Shown here: positions 8,132 to 16,276 of the stretch, in pieces
Numbering within the stretch: the stretch's first letter is position 1
Layout: the number at the start of each line of letters is the position of its first letter
Source of the DNA: an uncultured Eubacteriales bacterium
GTDB lineage: Bacteria; Bacillota; Clostridia; Oscillospirales; CAG-272
Assembly (NCBI GenBank): GCA_934417455.1
Contig: CAKRWK010000001.1
Span: forward strand, 1 to 23,635
Reading direction: 5' to 3'
DNA: 23,635 nt
Notes under the pieces: model-generated
Told to the model about the DNA's origin: nothing
Databases searched by the model: none
Seen by the model: the letters and a program-made list of their open reading frames with translations, nothing else
Translations under genes and position numbers: made by a program

Positions 8132-9223
8132 ATGTCCAATCGCTTGTTTCAGAATGTCGTTCACCAGATGAAAGACGTCGTCGGACGTACCATAGGCGTC
8201 ATCGACGAAAACGGCATTGTCATCGCCTGCAGTGAGCTCGGCAAAATCGGCGAGTTGAAACAGAGAATCCGAGAGGAACTTTCCTACGTTTCTCCGGCGG
8301 GCGTTCTCGTGTACGAAGGGTATACGTACCGTTCCATCAACAGTGCGAATAAAAATGCCAGCATCGTTTTTGTGGAAGGGGACGACGCATATGCGTCCAC
8401 CATGCTACAGGTTCTGGCCATCGCGTTCGACAACCTGAAAGAACTGTACGACGAGAAGTACGATAAAGTCGCCTTCATAAAAAATATCATTCTCGACAAC
8501 ATACTACCGAGCGATATTTACGTAAAATCGAACGAACTCCATTTTGACAACGAAGGGTGCCGTTCCGTATGGGTTATCAAATTTCCCGTGGGCATGGAAC
8601 TGACGGCGTACGAAATGGTGACCGGTTTCATTACCGAAGAGAAACGCGGGTATGTCATCAACATCAACGAGCAGGATGCCGTTCTCGTTCTGGAACTGAC
8701 CCCCGAGGTCACGACGGAGGACCTTGAAGTCGAAGCGCAGGACCTCCTCAATTACCTTGACACAGTGTACAGCGCCAAGGCGCTCATCGGTATTTCCTCC
8801 ACCGTGGACAGTCTGAAAAACCTCGCGAGGGCTTACAAGGAAGCGAGAATTTCTCTGGAAGTCGGCAAGGTGTTCGACATCGAACGTCCCATCATGTCCT
8901 ACGAAAACCTCGGCATCGGCCGTCTGATTTACCAGTTGCCGACCACTCTTTGTGAAATCTTCCTGCAGGAAGTTTTCAAACGCGGCTCCCTCGAATCGCT
9001 CGACCGCGAAACGCTGGAAACCGTACAGGCCTTCTTCGAGAACAACCTCAACGTATCGGAAACGTCGCGCAACCTCTTTGTTCACCGCAATACGCTTGTA
9101 TACCGTCTCGACAAAATCCGTAAACTGACGGGGCTTGACCTGCGGGAGTTCGAGCATGCTGTTACCTTCAAAGTGGCACTGATGGTCAAGAAGTATCTGA
9201 CGAACAAACCCACGAAATTCTGA
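8132..9223 (+). CDS. PucR/CdaR-family transcriptional regulator
   Basis: Predicted DNA-binding regulator of 363 residues. The N-terminal region (GRTIGVIDENGIVIACSE, near residues 18-35) resembles the sugar-diacid-recognition or sensor domain of CdaR-type proteins. A central region up to about residue 280 fits the CdaR GGDEF-like domain, with SAKALIGISSTVDSLKNLA and YKEARISLEVG. The C-terminus carries the PucR helix-turn-helix: AFFENNLNVSETSRNLFVHR followed by NTLVYRLDKIRKLTGLDLR. GGAGAAG at 8121 supports the start. It has its own promoter and stands alone between rsmE and the S41 protease. The effector and targets cannot be told from the sequence; relatives respond to diacids, purines or amino acids. 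Confidence 0.87.
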   Translation: MSNRLFQNVVHQMKDVVGRTIGVIDENGIVIACSELGKIGELKQRIREELSYVSPAGVLVYEGYTYRSINSANKNASIVFVEGDDAYASTMLQVLAIAFDNLKELYDEKYDKVAFIKNIILDNILPSDIYVKSNELHFDNEGCRSVWVIKFPVGMELTAYEMVTGFITEEKRGYVININEQDAVLVLELTPEVTTEDLEVEAQDLLNYLDTVYSAKALIGISSTVDSLKNLARAYKEARISLEVGKVFDIERPIMSYENLGIGRLIYQLPTTLCEIFLQEVFKRGSLESLDRETLETVQAFFENNLNVSETSRNLFVHRNTLVYRLDKIRKLTGLDLREFEHAVTFKVALMVKKYLTNKPTKF

Positions 9224-9233
9224 TATATAAACG

Positions 9234-9267
9234 TGAACCGGACGGCCGACTCGGTACGTTCGGTTCA
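9234..9267 (+). other. Hairpin between regulator and protease genes
   Basis: TGAACCGGAC at 9234-9243 pairs with GTTCGGTTCA at 9258-9267 (10 bp including one G-U) around a 14-nt loop with CCGA and TCGG. A short T-rich stretch (GTAATTTTACC) follows. It may partly terminate the regulator transcript; the missing T run makes this weak. Confidence 0.45.
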
Positions 9268-9302
9268 TCCGTAATTTTACCGATAATTATGCGGAGGTGC
9301 AT

Positions 9303-10919
9303 ATGAAAAGAAAACTTTTGTTTGCATTCTCTTTGATTTGTCTGCTTTGTTTATGTCTCTCTGCCTGTGCAACCACGACAGACCCCGTGAAGAAAGAAGA
9401 CCTTGCGGCGAGAGTCGCCGTCGACCCGGATGCCGAATACGGAACGGTGACGGAATACCTGCACGCGTGGGATTTTCCGACATTCGTTTCTTCCGCTTTG
9501 AAACCCTATGAGCAGGTATATCTCGAAAACCTTCCGGACGGGGTGACGGTCCTTGCCTTTTCCAGAACATGTGCCGAGAACTTTCTTGCGGACGAGTTTG
9601 ACAGTACGGACACCACGGTGCGCTCGTCCGTCACCAACGCGCTTATCCGCTCGTTGACGGTTGCCTATAATTCTCTTCGGAAGGACATTCCGACGGATGA
9701 GGCGGCCATCCGCGCCGCCATGCAGGCCGAAGGGCAGACAGAGCGGGAGACGGCGGCACTGTATCTCGTTTCGTGGGGAATGCCCGCGTTCCGGACCGAA
9801 AAAATGGTAACGGTAGAGTATGTGTTTGAGGACTACTACTACAAAGACCTGCCCGACGCGCTTTCCATGGCACGCGCCACGGCTGAATATTTTCTCGACA
9901 ACCTTTCGGAACAGACCGACCCTGCCGACACGGAAGCCGTCACGGACGCGTATCTGCGCTCCTATATTCTTTCCGTCGGAGACCGGTATTCTGTCTATCG
10001 CACCGCCTCCGAGTACGAAGAATACGAGGACGACCGTTCCGGCGAGTATGTCGGCATCGGCGTGACGGTGCAGTACAGTTATGAAGACGGCAGTATGGAA
10101 ATTACGGCCGTAAACGACAACGGCCCCGCCAAAGAAGCAGGCATCCGCGTCGGGGATTATCTCTATGCCGTGGGGGGCAAACTTGTCTCGGATCTCGGAT
10201 ACAAGCCGACAACGGCCGAAATCCGCGGCGAGGAAGGGACGGAGGTCACCATCACCGTTCGGCGCGGGGAAGAGCTGCTCACATTCACCGTAACACGCAG
10301 AGCCCTGACCCAACAGACCGTATCGTACAGCATCGACGAAAACAAAATCGGATATGTCCGTATCACGGAATTCAAGGTCAACACCGACACCCAGTTCCGC
10401 AAGGCCATTGACGCCCTGGAGGCGGCCGGCGTGCGCGGCATCGTATTCGACCTGCGCTCCAACCCCGGCGGCGCACTGACATCCGTGGTCGGTTGTCTTT
10501 CCTATCTTGTCCCAAAGGAGACGCCGGTGGCGACATTCGACGGATATATGTCCCCGATGTACAGCACCGACGACCATACGCTGAACGTTCCCGCCGTCGT
10601 GCTCTGCAACGGCTATACCGCTTCGGCCGGCGAACTGTTCACCGCGGCTCTGCGCGATTACAGCACGCCCGCCTTCGGATTGCTCGACGCGACGGTCCTC
10701 GGTACCCAAACTTATAAAAAGGGCATCATGCAGTCCACGGTGACTCTGCGCGATAAATCGTCCGTCACACTGACGGTGGCGAGATACAACCCGCCGTCGG
10801 ACGTCAACTACGACGGTATCGGTATTACGCCGGACGTCATTCTCGAACTTTCGGATGACGGGAACGACAATCAGTTGCAAAAAGCCAACGAAATCCTTCT
10901 TGAAAAGATAAAAAAATAA
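9303..10919 (+). CDS. S41 family C-terminal processing peptidase, lipoprotein with PDZ domain
   Basis: Predicted extracytoplasmic tail-specific serine protease of 538 residues. The signal peptide ends in LSAC, so Cys22 is probably lipidated. Two similar helical segments, about residues 70-125 and 175-240, come before the PDZ domain (GEYVGIGVTVQYS to about residue 330). The S41 domain follows, with RGIVFDLRSNPGG and the nucleophile in GYTASAGELF (Ser441). The base lysine is Lys473 in TYKKGIMQS. Ser-to-Lys spacing is 32 residues, a little longer than in E. coli Tsp, because of an added PAFGLLDA-like stretch. GIGITPDVIL closes the domain. ATG 9303 is preferred over the in-frame GTG 9297, because GTG 9297 lies inside the GGAGGTG ribosome site. 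greA follows after 24 bp. Confidence 0.92.
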   Translation: MKRKLLFAFSLICLLCLCLSACATTTDPVKKEDLAARVAVDPDAEYGTVTEYLHAWDFPTFVSSALKPYEQVYLENLPDGVTVLAFSRTCAENFLADEFDSTDTTVRSSVTNALIRSLTVAYNSLRKDIPTDEAAIRAAMQAEGQTERETAALYLVSWGMPAFRTEKMVTVEYVFEDYYYKDLPDALSMARATAEYFLDNLSEQTDPADTEAVTDAYLRSYILSVGDRYSVYRTASEYEEYEDDRSGEYVGIGVTVQYSYEDGSMEITAVNDNGPAKEAGIRVGDYLYAVGGKLVSDLGYKPTTAEIRGEEGTEVTITVRRGEELLTFTVTRRALTQQTVSYSIDENKIGYVRITEFKVNTDTQFRKAIDALEAAGVRGIVFDLRSNPGGALTSVVGCLSYLVPKETPVATFDGYMSPMYSTDDHTLNVPAVVLCNGYTASAGELFTAALRDYSTPAFGLLDATVLGTQTYKKGIMQSTVTLRDKSSVTLTVARYNPPSDVNYDGIGITPDVILELSDDGNDNQLQKANEILLEKIKK

Positions 10920-10943
10920 TTTTACAGGGAGATATAATCACCT

Positions 10944-11423
10944 ATGGCAGAACAGAAGACCTACACAACGGAAGGCTTCCAGGCCCTCCAGAAAGAACTT
11001 GACTATCTTGTCAATGTCCGTGTGGAAGAAAACAAAAAGGAAATTTCCACCGCGCGCGCATTCGGCGACCTGTCGGAAAACAGCGAGTACGACGAGGCCA
11101 AGGCCGAACAGGGAAAAATTCATTCCCGTATTGCGGAACTGCGCGAAATGATCGTCAACGCCAAAGTGGTGGACGAATCCGAAATCGATAAGTCCCGTAT
11201 CAGCGTCGGCTCCATTGTGGAACTTTTCAACAAAGAAAGAAACAAACAGATGACATACCATATCGTCGGTTCTTACGAAACCGACCCGCAGAACGGAAAA
11301 ATCTCCGATTCTTCGCCCATCGGTATTGCGCTCCTCGGCTCGCGGGAGGGCGACGAGGTCGTCGTCACCGGCGTCAGAGAACAGCATCTCAAAATTCTCA
11401 GCGTCCGCCGCGCCAAGGAATAA
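10944..11423 (+). CDS. greA: Transcription elongation factor GreA
   Basis: Binds the secondary channel of RNA polymerase and stimulates transcript cleavage to rescue backtracked complexes. It has 159 residues, the standard length. The N-terminal coiled coil carries the tip signature FGDLSENSEYDEAKAEQ with acidic D42 and E45, which coordinate the catalytic metal in known GreA proteins. The C-terminal FKBP-like domain ends SPIGIALLGSREGDEVVV. An AGGGAG lies 12 nt upstream, slightly long spacing. lysS begins 20 bp downstream; greA-lysS pairing is common in Clostridia and supports both calls. Confidence 0.96.
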   Translation: MAEQKTYTTEGFQALQKELDYLVNVRVEENKKEISTARAFGDLSENSEYDEAKAEQGKIHSRIAELREMIVNAKVVDESEIDKSRISVGSIVELFNKERNKQMTYHIVGSYETDPQNGKISDSSPIGIALLGSREGDEVVVTGVREQHLKILSVRRAKE

Positions 11424-11443
11424 AGGTAAGAAAGGAAAAAAAC

Positions 11444-13396
11444 ATGCCGGAAAACAACGACACCCTGTGTAACAACAGCACCAGTGAACTTCAGGTGCGT
11501 CGCGACAAACTGGCCGCTCTGGTGGCGGCGGGTCATGACCCCTTTACCGTCACAAAATACGATGTGACGGGCGAGAGCGCCGATATCGTGCGCGAATTCG
11601 AACAGAACGAAGAAAAACTCACAGAGGAGGGGCGGAGCATGACGGTTCGCGTTGCCGGACGTCTGACGAGCCGCCGCAACATGGGATAAGCGTCCTTCGC
11701 GCATATGCAGGACGAACAGGGAAGACTTCAACTTTATGTTTCCCGCGATGACCTCGGAGAGGAAGCCTACGCCGCTTTCAAAAAGTGGGACGTCGGCGAC
11801 ATCATCGGCGTGGAAGGCGAGGTCTTCCGCACGCGCACGGGCGAGGTTTCCGTCCATGCCAAGAGCGCAGTGCTTCTTGCCAAAGCGCTTCTGCCGCTAC
11901 CGGAAAAATTCCACGGCTTGACCAATCAGGAACAGCGGTACCGTCAGAGATATGTCGACCTGATTGTCAATCCCGAAGTCAAGGACACGTTTGTCAAACG
12001 CTCGAAGATTCTGACTCTTATCCGTCGCTATCTTGACAATAAGGGTTTCCTCGAAGTGGATACGCCGATTCTCGTTCCGCTTGAAATCGGAGCGTCCGCC
12101 CGTCCCTTTGTCACGCATCACAATACCCTCGATATGGACATGTACCTGCGTATCGAAACGGAACTTTACCTGAAGAGACTGATTGTCGGCGGTATGAACC
12201 GTGTGTACGAAGTCGGCCGTATTTTCCGCAATGAGGGTATGGACCCGAAGCACAACCCCGAGTTTACCACCATCGAACTCTATCAGGCTTTTACGGACTA
12301 TTACGGCATGATGGACCTCGTCGAGGAACTCTATAAAATGTTGGCCAAAGAAGTGACCGGCGACACGAAAATCACCTATCAGGGCATAGAAATCGACCTT
12401 GGTCACTGGGAACGGCTGACCATGGCGGAGGCCGTGAAAAAATATGCCGACGTGGACTATTATGCGTGGAAGGACGACGAAGACGCAAGAGCCTCCGCAA
12501 AGGAAAAGAATGTGGAAGTGCCCGCCGACGCGACGCGCGGTACGGTGCTTGCCGAACTGTTCGACGCGTATGTGGAAGATAAACTGATTCAGCCGACGTT
12601 CATTTACGATTATCCCGTCGAGAACAGCCCCTTGGCCAAAAGAAAGCCCGCCGATCCGGATTTCACCGAGCGGTTTGAGTACTTCATCAACTGCACCGAA
12701 TACGGTAACGCCTTCTCCGAACTCAACGACCCCATCGACCAGAAGGAGCGTTTTGAGAAACAGGTGGCCAAGAAGCGTGCGGAAGAACCGAACTGTCGCG
12801 CGGAAGTCGATTACGACTTTGTCACCGCGCTGGAGTACGGCATGCCGCCCACGGGCGGTCTCGGCTTCGGCGTGGACAGACTCGTCATGCTCCTGACCGA
12901 CTCGCCGTCCATCCGCGACGTTCTTTTGTTCCCGACAATGAAGCCGCTGGGTGACGGGACCGCAAAAGCGGACGCCAAAGCGACGCCTGTAAAAGCACCG
13001 GACGCCGCACCGGAAAAGATTGACTTTTCCATAGTAAAAATCGAGCCGCTGTTCTCCGAATCCGTGGATTTCGACACCTTTTCAAAGTCCGATTTCCGCG
13101 CCGTCAAGGTGAAAGCGTGCACTGCGGTGCCGAAGTCGAAGAAACTTCTGCAGTTTACTCTGGATGACGGAACCGGCACGGACCGCACCATTCTCTCCGG
13201 CATTCATGCCTATTATGAACCGGAAGAATTGGTCGGAAAAACGCTGATTGCCATCACCAACCTCCCACCGCGCGCCATGATGGGAATCGAGTCCTGCGGT
13301 ATGCTCCTCAGTGCCGTTCACGAGGAAGAGGGCGAAGAAAAACTTCACCTTCTGATGGTGGATGACCATATTCCGGCAGGAGCCAAACTGTACTGA
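11444..13396 (+). pseudogene. lysS: Lysyl-tRNA synthetase with C-terminal tRNA-binding domain, interrupted by one in-frame TAA
   Basis: Charges tRNA-Lys with lysine. The frame reads from ATG 11444 to TGA 13396 without any shift but has a TAA at 11687-11689, where [15 protein letters not shown] replaces the family block MGKASF. One base (T at 11687 for A) would restore Lys. Before it lies most of the anticodon-binding OB domain; after it come motif 1, motif 2 ([21 protein letters not shown]) and motif 3 ([14 protein letters not shown]). Residues about 505-524 are an Ala/Lys/Pro linker, and 525-651 form a Trbp111/EMAPII-like tRNA-binding domain ([31 protein letters not shown]). ATG 11705 lacks a ribosome site and is not a likely restart. 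Two residues in conserved blocks differ from common Lys[10 protein letters not shown] for GGASARPF, and RIETEL for RIAPEL or RIATEL. Either a real nonsense mutation, a consensus error, or recoding; an error or recent mutation seems likeliest because the rest is intact. Confidence 0.9.
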
Positions 13397-13474
13397 AGTA
13401 TACCACTTGAAACCCGGGATTTTTCACCGGAATGTCGGAAAAAACAATGCCGGCAGAGAAATACAAACATCCGT

Positions 13475-13514
13475 AAAAAAGAGAGGGCAATTCCGGCAGG
13501 AATTGCCCTCTCTT
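13475..13514 (-). terminator. Intrinsic terminator reading on the minus strand
   Basis: A perfect 16-bp inverted repeat (13479-13494 and 13499-13514) around loop GGCA. On the minus strand the stem runs into six T (complement of 13475-13480); on the plus strand no T run follows. It should therefore end the glycosidase transcript coming from the right, after that transcript has crossed the small plus-strand ORF at 13558-13764. It may slow lysS transcription only weakly. Confidence 0.85.
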
Positions 13515-13557
13515 CGGGAAGAACGGAAAATCGGGAATCAGAAAGGGACCCAAGGTC

Positions 13558-13764
13558 ATGAACAAATACGACTCTCTGTGGGAATATGTGCATAGCAGCT
13601 GAATGTCGTCTCTTCGACTGACATTTGAAGATATACGGAACATTGCGGATATACCGTTGGATCATTCTTTTCTGAAATACAAAAAGGAACTGGAGGAATA
13701 CGGATACCGGGTCGGAAAAATATCCATGAAAGAACAAACGGTTGTGTTTCATAAGGCGGATTGA
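13558..13764 (+). pseudogene. Small conserved-looking protein gene interrupted by one in-frame TGA
   Basis: The frame from ATG 13558 reads MNKYDSLWEYVHSS, then TGA at 13600-13602, then continues MSSLRLTFEDIRNIADIP, IDHS-like LDHSFLKYKKELEEYGY and RVGKISMKEQTVVFHKAD to TGA 13762. The whole reads like an uncharacterised small Firmicutes protein of about 70 residues, in which a Gly or similar residue stands at the stop position (GGA to TGA is one change). This family likeness is from memory and was not searched. A modest AAGG lies before the start. A start at ATG 13603, right after the stop, could still make a shorter product. The gene is covered by antisense transcription from the glycosidase operon. 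Function unknown. Confidence 0.62.
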
Positions 13765-13782
13765 AAATCCGTGTTTCATTAT

Positions 13783-15261
13783 TCAATCAACCGGACAATT
13801 TTTCAATAAAACACCGTTTTTGTAAATAAACAATCCCATTTTTCCGTAATGTGTGCCGGTTTTGTCGTATTTTATCCGATATTTGTCCCCCTGAATATAC
13901 AGATTATCCAAGCAGAATCTATCCCAGCCGGGCGGAATGAACGGAGAAAACGACGGGGTTCCGTTCTCGAACGTGATGCCGCTGAGTGCGCGGATAACAA
14001 GGTCGCAGAAGGTGGAATGGTTATAGTCTTTTCCTCTCTCGAAACCGCCTTTCCCCGTCGGCCAACCGCTGTTTTTCAGAATCTCGCGACTCGTCCAGAC
14101 CTTCTCAAACGGCGCGTGCACCTCATCAATCCACATCACCTCGCGGCCGTCCTCTCTCGTTCTTCTGTGCATGGCCGCGTAGTTCTTCAGAAGGCGGAAG
14201 AACATCGGCGTGTACTTTTTCCGCGTGCCGTTGTTTTTCTGCATGGCGACAAGCAAAGCCGTCAGCGCCTGCGAGGTGGCAAACGGCCAGACATATCCGT
14301 TCCAGAGACATTCGTGGTCATACGGCCGCAGAAAATTTGCCGCCCCCTGTTCCGCCGTTGTCAGTCCGTACGGCGCGGAAAAAACGGAAGAATCTTCCAA
14401 AAGACCGAAGGCGGCCGGGTCGCCGTCGTTTATGCCGAAATACCATGGAATGTATCCGATAAGTTCTCTCGGGATGGTACTCAGGTCGGGTCTTTTCACG
14501 GTAAAATTTCCGTCTTGCGGGTGATAAGCCTTATAAAAACCGTCGCGCAGGAGCGTTCGTTTCATGAGAGCACGAATGTTCTCCGCTTTTTTCGCATATA
14601 CGGCTTCGGGACGTCCATACAGAACGGACAGATCATAGAGTGCTTTTGCGTCGCCGTACATGTAACTGTTCAGGGTGGGACGGAGGCCGGGGAGGGCCTT
14701 TCCGTTGACCGTACCGGCGGCGGAATATTCCATGCCGTCCCGGTCGTCGACAGACCGGAAAAGTCCACCGGCTGTTTTGTGCTTTTTCTCCCAAAGGGAA
14801 TAGTAGGCCCCCGCTTTCCGGAGAAATACGGGGAGGCGCAATGCGCCGGTCACATCGTGAAAATCCTTCGCGCCCCAAAGAAACCACGTGCTGTAACTCA
14901 TATACACGGAGGGCGTGTCCAGAAGGAACCGGATGTAATCGCCGAGATAATCGGCGGCGTTGCGGAGCCAGCGTCCCTCCGCCAACTGATGGCCGACGGG
15001 GCAGTTGATGACATTGTATTTGCCCGCCCACGGCACGTCCGGCAGAAATTCCGTGACAACCCATCCGTCAGGCGTCCATTTCAGATGTTTTCTGTAGGTC
15101 CAGAAGCGAAAGTAGTATGTTCTCTCTATGACTTCGTCCGGACATTCGAGAACGGGAATTTCCCTTTGGAGCCAGTCGGCCGCATGTGCGTTGTCGATGT
15201 CCGTCGGAACGTACTCCGTGTCGTCGCGACAAAAAGCTTCAAAATATTCTTCCGCCCGCAT
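13783..15261 (-). CDS. MGH1-like (alpha/alpha)6-barrel glycoside hydrolase
   Basis: Predicted glycosidase of 492 residues with no signal peptide, so probably cytoplasmic. The composition and motifs fit the GH63/GH37-related MGH1-like toroid: DRDGMEYSAAG at 173-183, where the family places an acid near a DGM-E/D-S motif, LNSYMYGDAKALYDLS near 198-213 and ECLWNGYVWPFATSQALTALL at 317-337. The last 60 residues look like a small beta domain. Which Asp or Glu are catalytic is not certain from sequence alone. A GGGAGGT site precedes ATG 15261, which lies 2 bp after the stop of the propeller-type gene, so the two form one operon. The substrate is unknown; trehalose-, glucosylglycerate- and mannosylglycerate-like substrates occur in related enzymes. 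Confidence 0.8.
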   Translation of the reverse strand: MRAEEYFEAFCRDDTEYVPTDIDNAHAADWLQREIPVLECPDEVIERTYYFRFWTYRKHLKWTPDGWVVTEFLPDVPWAGKYNVINCPVGHQLAEGRWLRNAADYLGDYIRFLLDTPSVYMSYSTWFLWGAKDFHDVTGALRLPVFLRKAGAYYSLWEKKHKTAGGLFRSVDDRDGMEYSAAGTVNGKALPGLRPTLNSYMYGDAKALYDLSVLYGRPEAVYAKKAENIRALMKRTLLRDGFYKAYHPQDGNFTVKRPDLSTIPRELIGYIPWYFGINDGDPAAFGLLEDSSVFSAPYGLTTAEQGAANFLRPYDHECLWNGYVWPFATSQALTALLVAMQKNNGTRKKYTPMFFRLLKNYAAMHRRTREDGREVMWIDEVHAPFEKVWTSREILKNSGWPTGKGGFERGKDYNHSTFCDLVIRALSGITFENGTPSFSPFIPPGWDRFCLDNLYIQGDKYRIKYDKTGTHYGKMGLFIYKNGVLLKNCPVD

Positions 15262-15263
15262 AA

Positions 15264-16148
15264 TTACCTCCCGAACAGATTCCGACCCGCGTATTCGGCA
15301 AGGCCGATATATTCGTCTTTTCCTTTTCTTCCGTTATACCAAAGCATCCACATGCCGCGCGCATCGTCAAAGACGGCCGTCGGCTTATAGCATGCGTCCG
15401 CGTCAAAACCGTCGGGGTTCGGAGAAACCAGCGGATTATGTACCGAGCGTTCCCACCCGACAATTCCGTCATCCGAGCGCGCAATGCAGATACACGCCGT
15501 GTCGATGTCCCGGTAGCCGATATAGAACATGACGTAGCCCATATCGTTCGTTTTCATCACCTGACAGCCGCCGATTCTGTCCTGCTCGAATGTATGGCTT
15601 CCGTCGCGGACAAATATCGGATTGGCGCGGCGTTTGCGCCATGCGATGCCGTCCTCGCTTTCGGCATAGGCAATAACGTTCGGCTCGTAAGTTTCTCCGG
15701 CCGAGTACCACATTCTGTATCGCCCGTCCTCAAAGAGAACGCACGGGTTCATGACGGACATCCCCTCGTACGGGTATTCGGAGATAAGAACCGGCTCCGT
15801 GCACCGTCTGTCAAAATGCAGGCCGTCGGTGCTCTCGGCATATCCGATATAACTGTGTCCGCGCGCCTGTCCCGTGTACCACATCTTATAGATATTCCCG
15901 ACACGGAGGACGCAGTTGCGGTTGATGTCATCCTCAAATCCGCTGGCCGGATTCGGAGCGAGCGTCGGCTGCGGTTCTTCCCAATGTATACCGTCTGTAC
16001 TGAAAGTGACCGCCGTGCATTTTTTCTTTCTCCATGAAAAATCCATGCGGAAACGACCGTTGTCCTTCCATACGTATGCGTCAAACGCCGTGCCGAGTTT
16101 CGTGCTTCCGAAGACCGGATTTCCTTCATATTTCCTGAATAATTGCAT
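15264..16148 (-). CDS. Five-bladed beta-propeller glycosidase-like protein (GH43/GH32/GH130-like)
   Basis: 294 residues with no signal peptide. The protein is built from repeated blades with the pattern KMWYTG or RMWYSA or LWYNG followed by IGYAESTDGLHF, IAYAESEDGIAW or IARSDDGI, typical of five-bladed propeller glycosidases and glycoside phosphorylases. Acidic residues at FDAYVWKD, FEDDIN and FDADACYKPT could be catalytic, but none can be assigned firmly, and the GH family is open. An AAAGGTC ribosome site precedes ATG 16148. It is the first gene of the operon with the MGH1-like hydrolase and is divergent from an AraC regulator. Together this suggests stepwise breakdown of an imported oligosaccharide inside the cell, which is inference. 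Confidence 0.75.
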   Translation of the reverse strand: MQLFRKYEGNPVFGSTKLGTAFDAYVWKDNGRFRMDFSWRKKKCTAVTFSTDGIHWEEPQPTLAPNPASGFEDDINRNCVLRVGNIYKMWYTGQARGHSYIGYAESTDGLHFDRRCTEPVLISEYPYEGMSVMNPCVLFEDGRYRMWYSAGETYEPNVIAYAESEDGIAWRKRRANPIFVRDGSHTFEQDRIGGCQVMKTNDMGYVMFYIGYRDIDTACICIARSDDGIVGWERSVHNPLVSPNPDGFDADACYKPTAVFDDARGMWMLWYNGRKGKDEYIGLAEYAGRNLFGR

Positions 16149-16166
16149 TTTTTTGACCTTTCGCAG

Positions 16167-16195
16167 TTGAATTTTCCGAAAATCTGTGCTACAAT
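16167..16195 (+). promoter_or_regulatory. Promoter for the AraC gene
   Basis: TTGAAT at 16167-16172 and TACAAT at 16190-16195 with a 17-bp spacer. The expected start is near 16202, giving a leader of about 75 nt. The element overlaps the start region of the minus-strand glycosidase promoter. Confidence 0.65.
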
Positions 16196-16196
16196 C

Positions 16197-16225
16197 ATTA
16201 TAAGACGGAACCGTGGCTTCTTCAA
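16197..16225 (-). promoter_or_regulatory. Promoter for the glycosidase operon
   Basis: On the complement, TTGAAG (16225-16220) and TATAAT (16202-16197) with a 17-bp spacer. The expected start is near 16190, about 41 nt before ATG 16148. Its -10 box is one base away from the -10 box of the AraC promoter on the other strand. Confidence 0.7.
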
Positions 16226-16276
16226 TGCCCGTTTATTCCTGAAAATATACCATTTGTTCTTTTTTCGGAGGTATGC

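Noticed and set aside
9297..9302. GTG 9297 as the start of the S41 protease
   Set aside because: The codon is part of the GGAGGTG ribosome site itself; ATG 9303 gives a normal signal peptide.
9351..10880. Long open frame on the minus strand across the S41 protease gene
   Set aside because: Shadow of a strongly supported coding region, with no start signal.
11705..13396. Independent short lysS starting at ATG 11705
   Set aside because: No ribosome site before it, and it would lack most of the N-terminal anticodon-binding domain; the pattern continues upstream of the stop in the same frame.
13757..13771. Short hairpin CGGATT-GAA-AATCCG as a terminator for the small ORF
   Set aside because: Only 6 bp with a 3-nt loop and no T run after it.
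13849..15390. Long open frame on the plus strand across both glycosidase genes
   Set aside because: It spans the junction of two minus-strand genes that have ribosome sites and family motifs.
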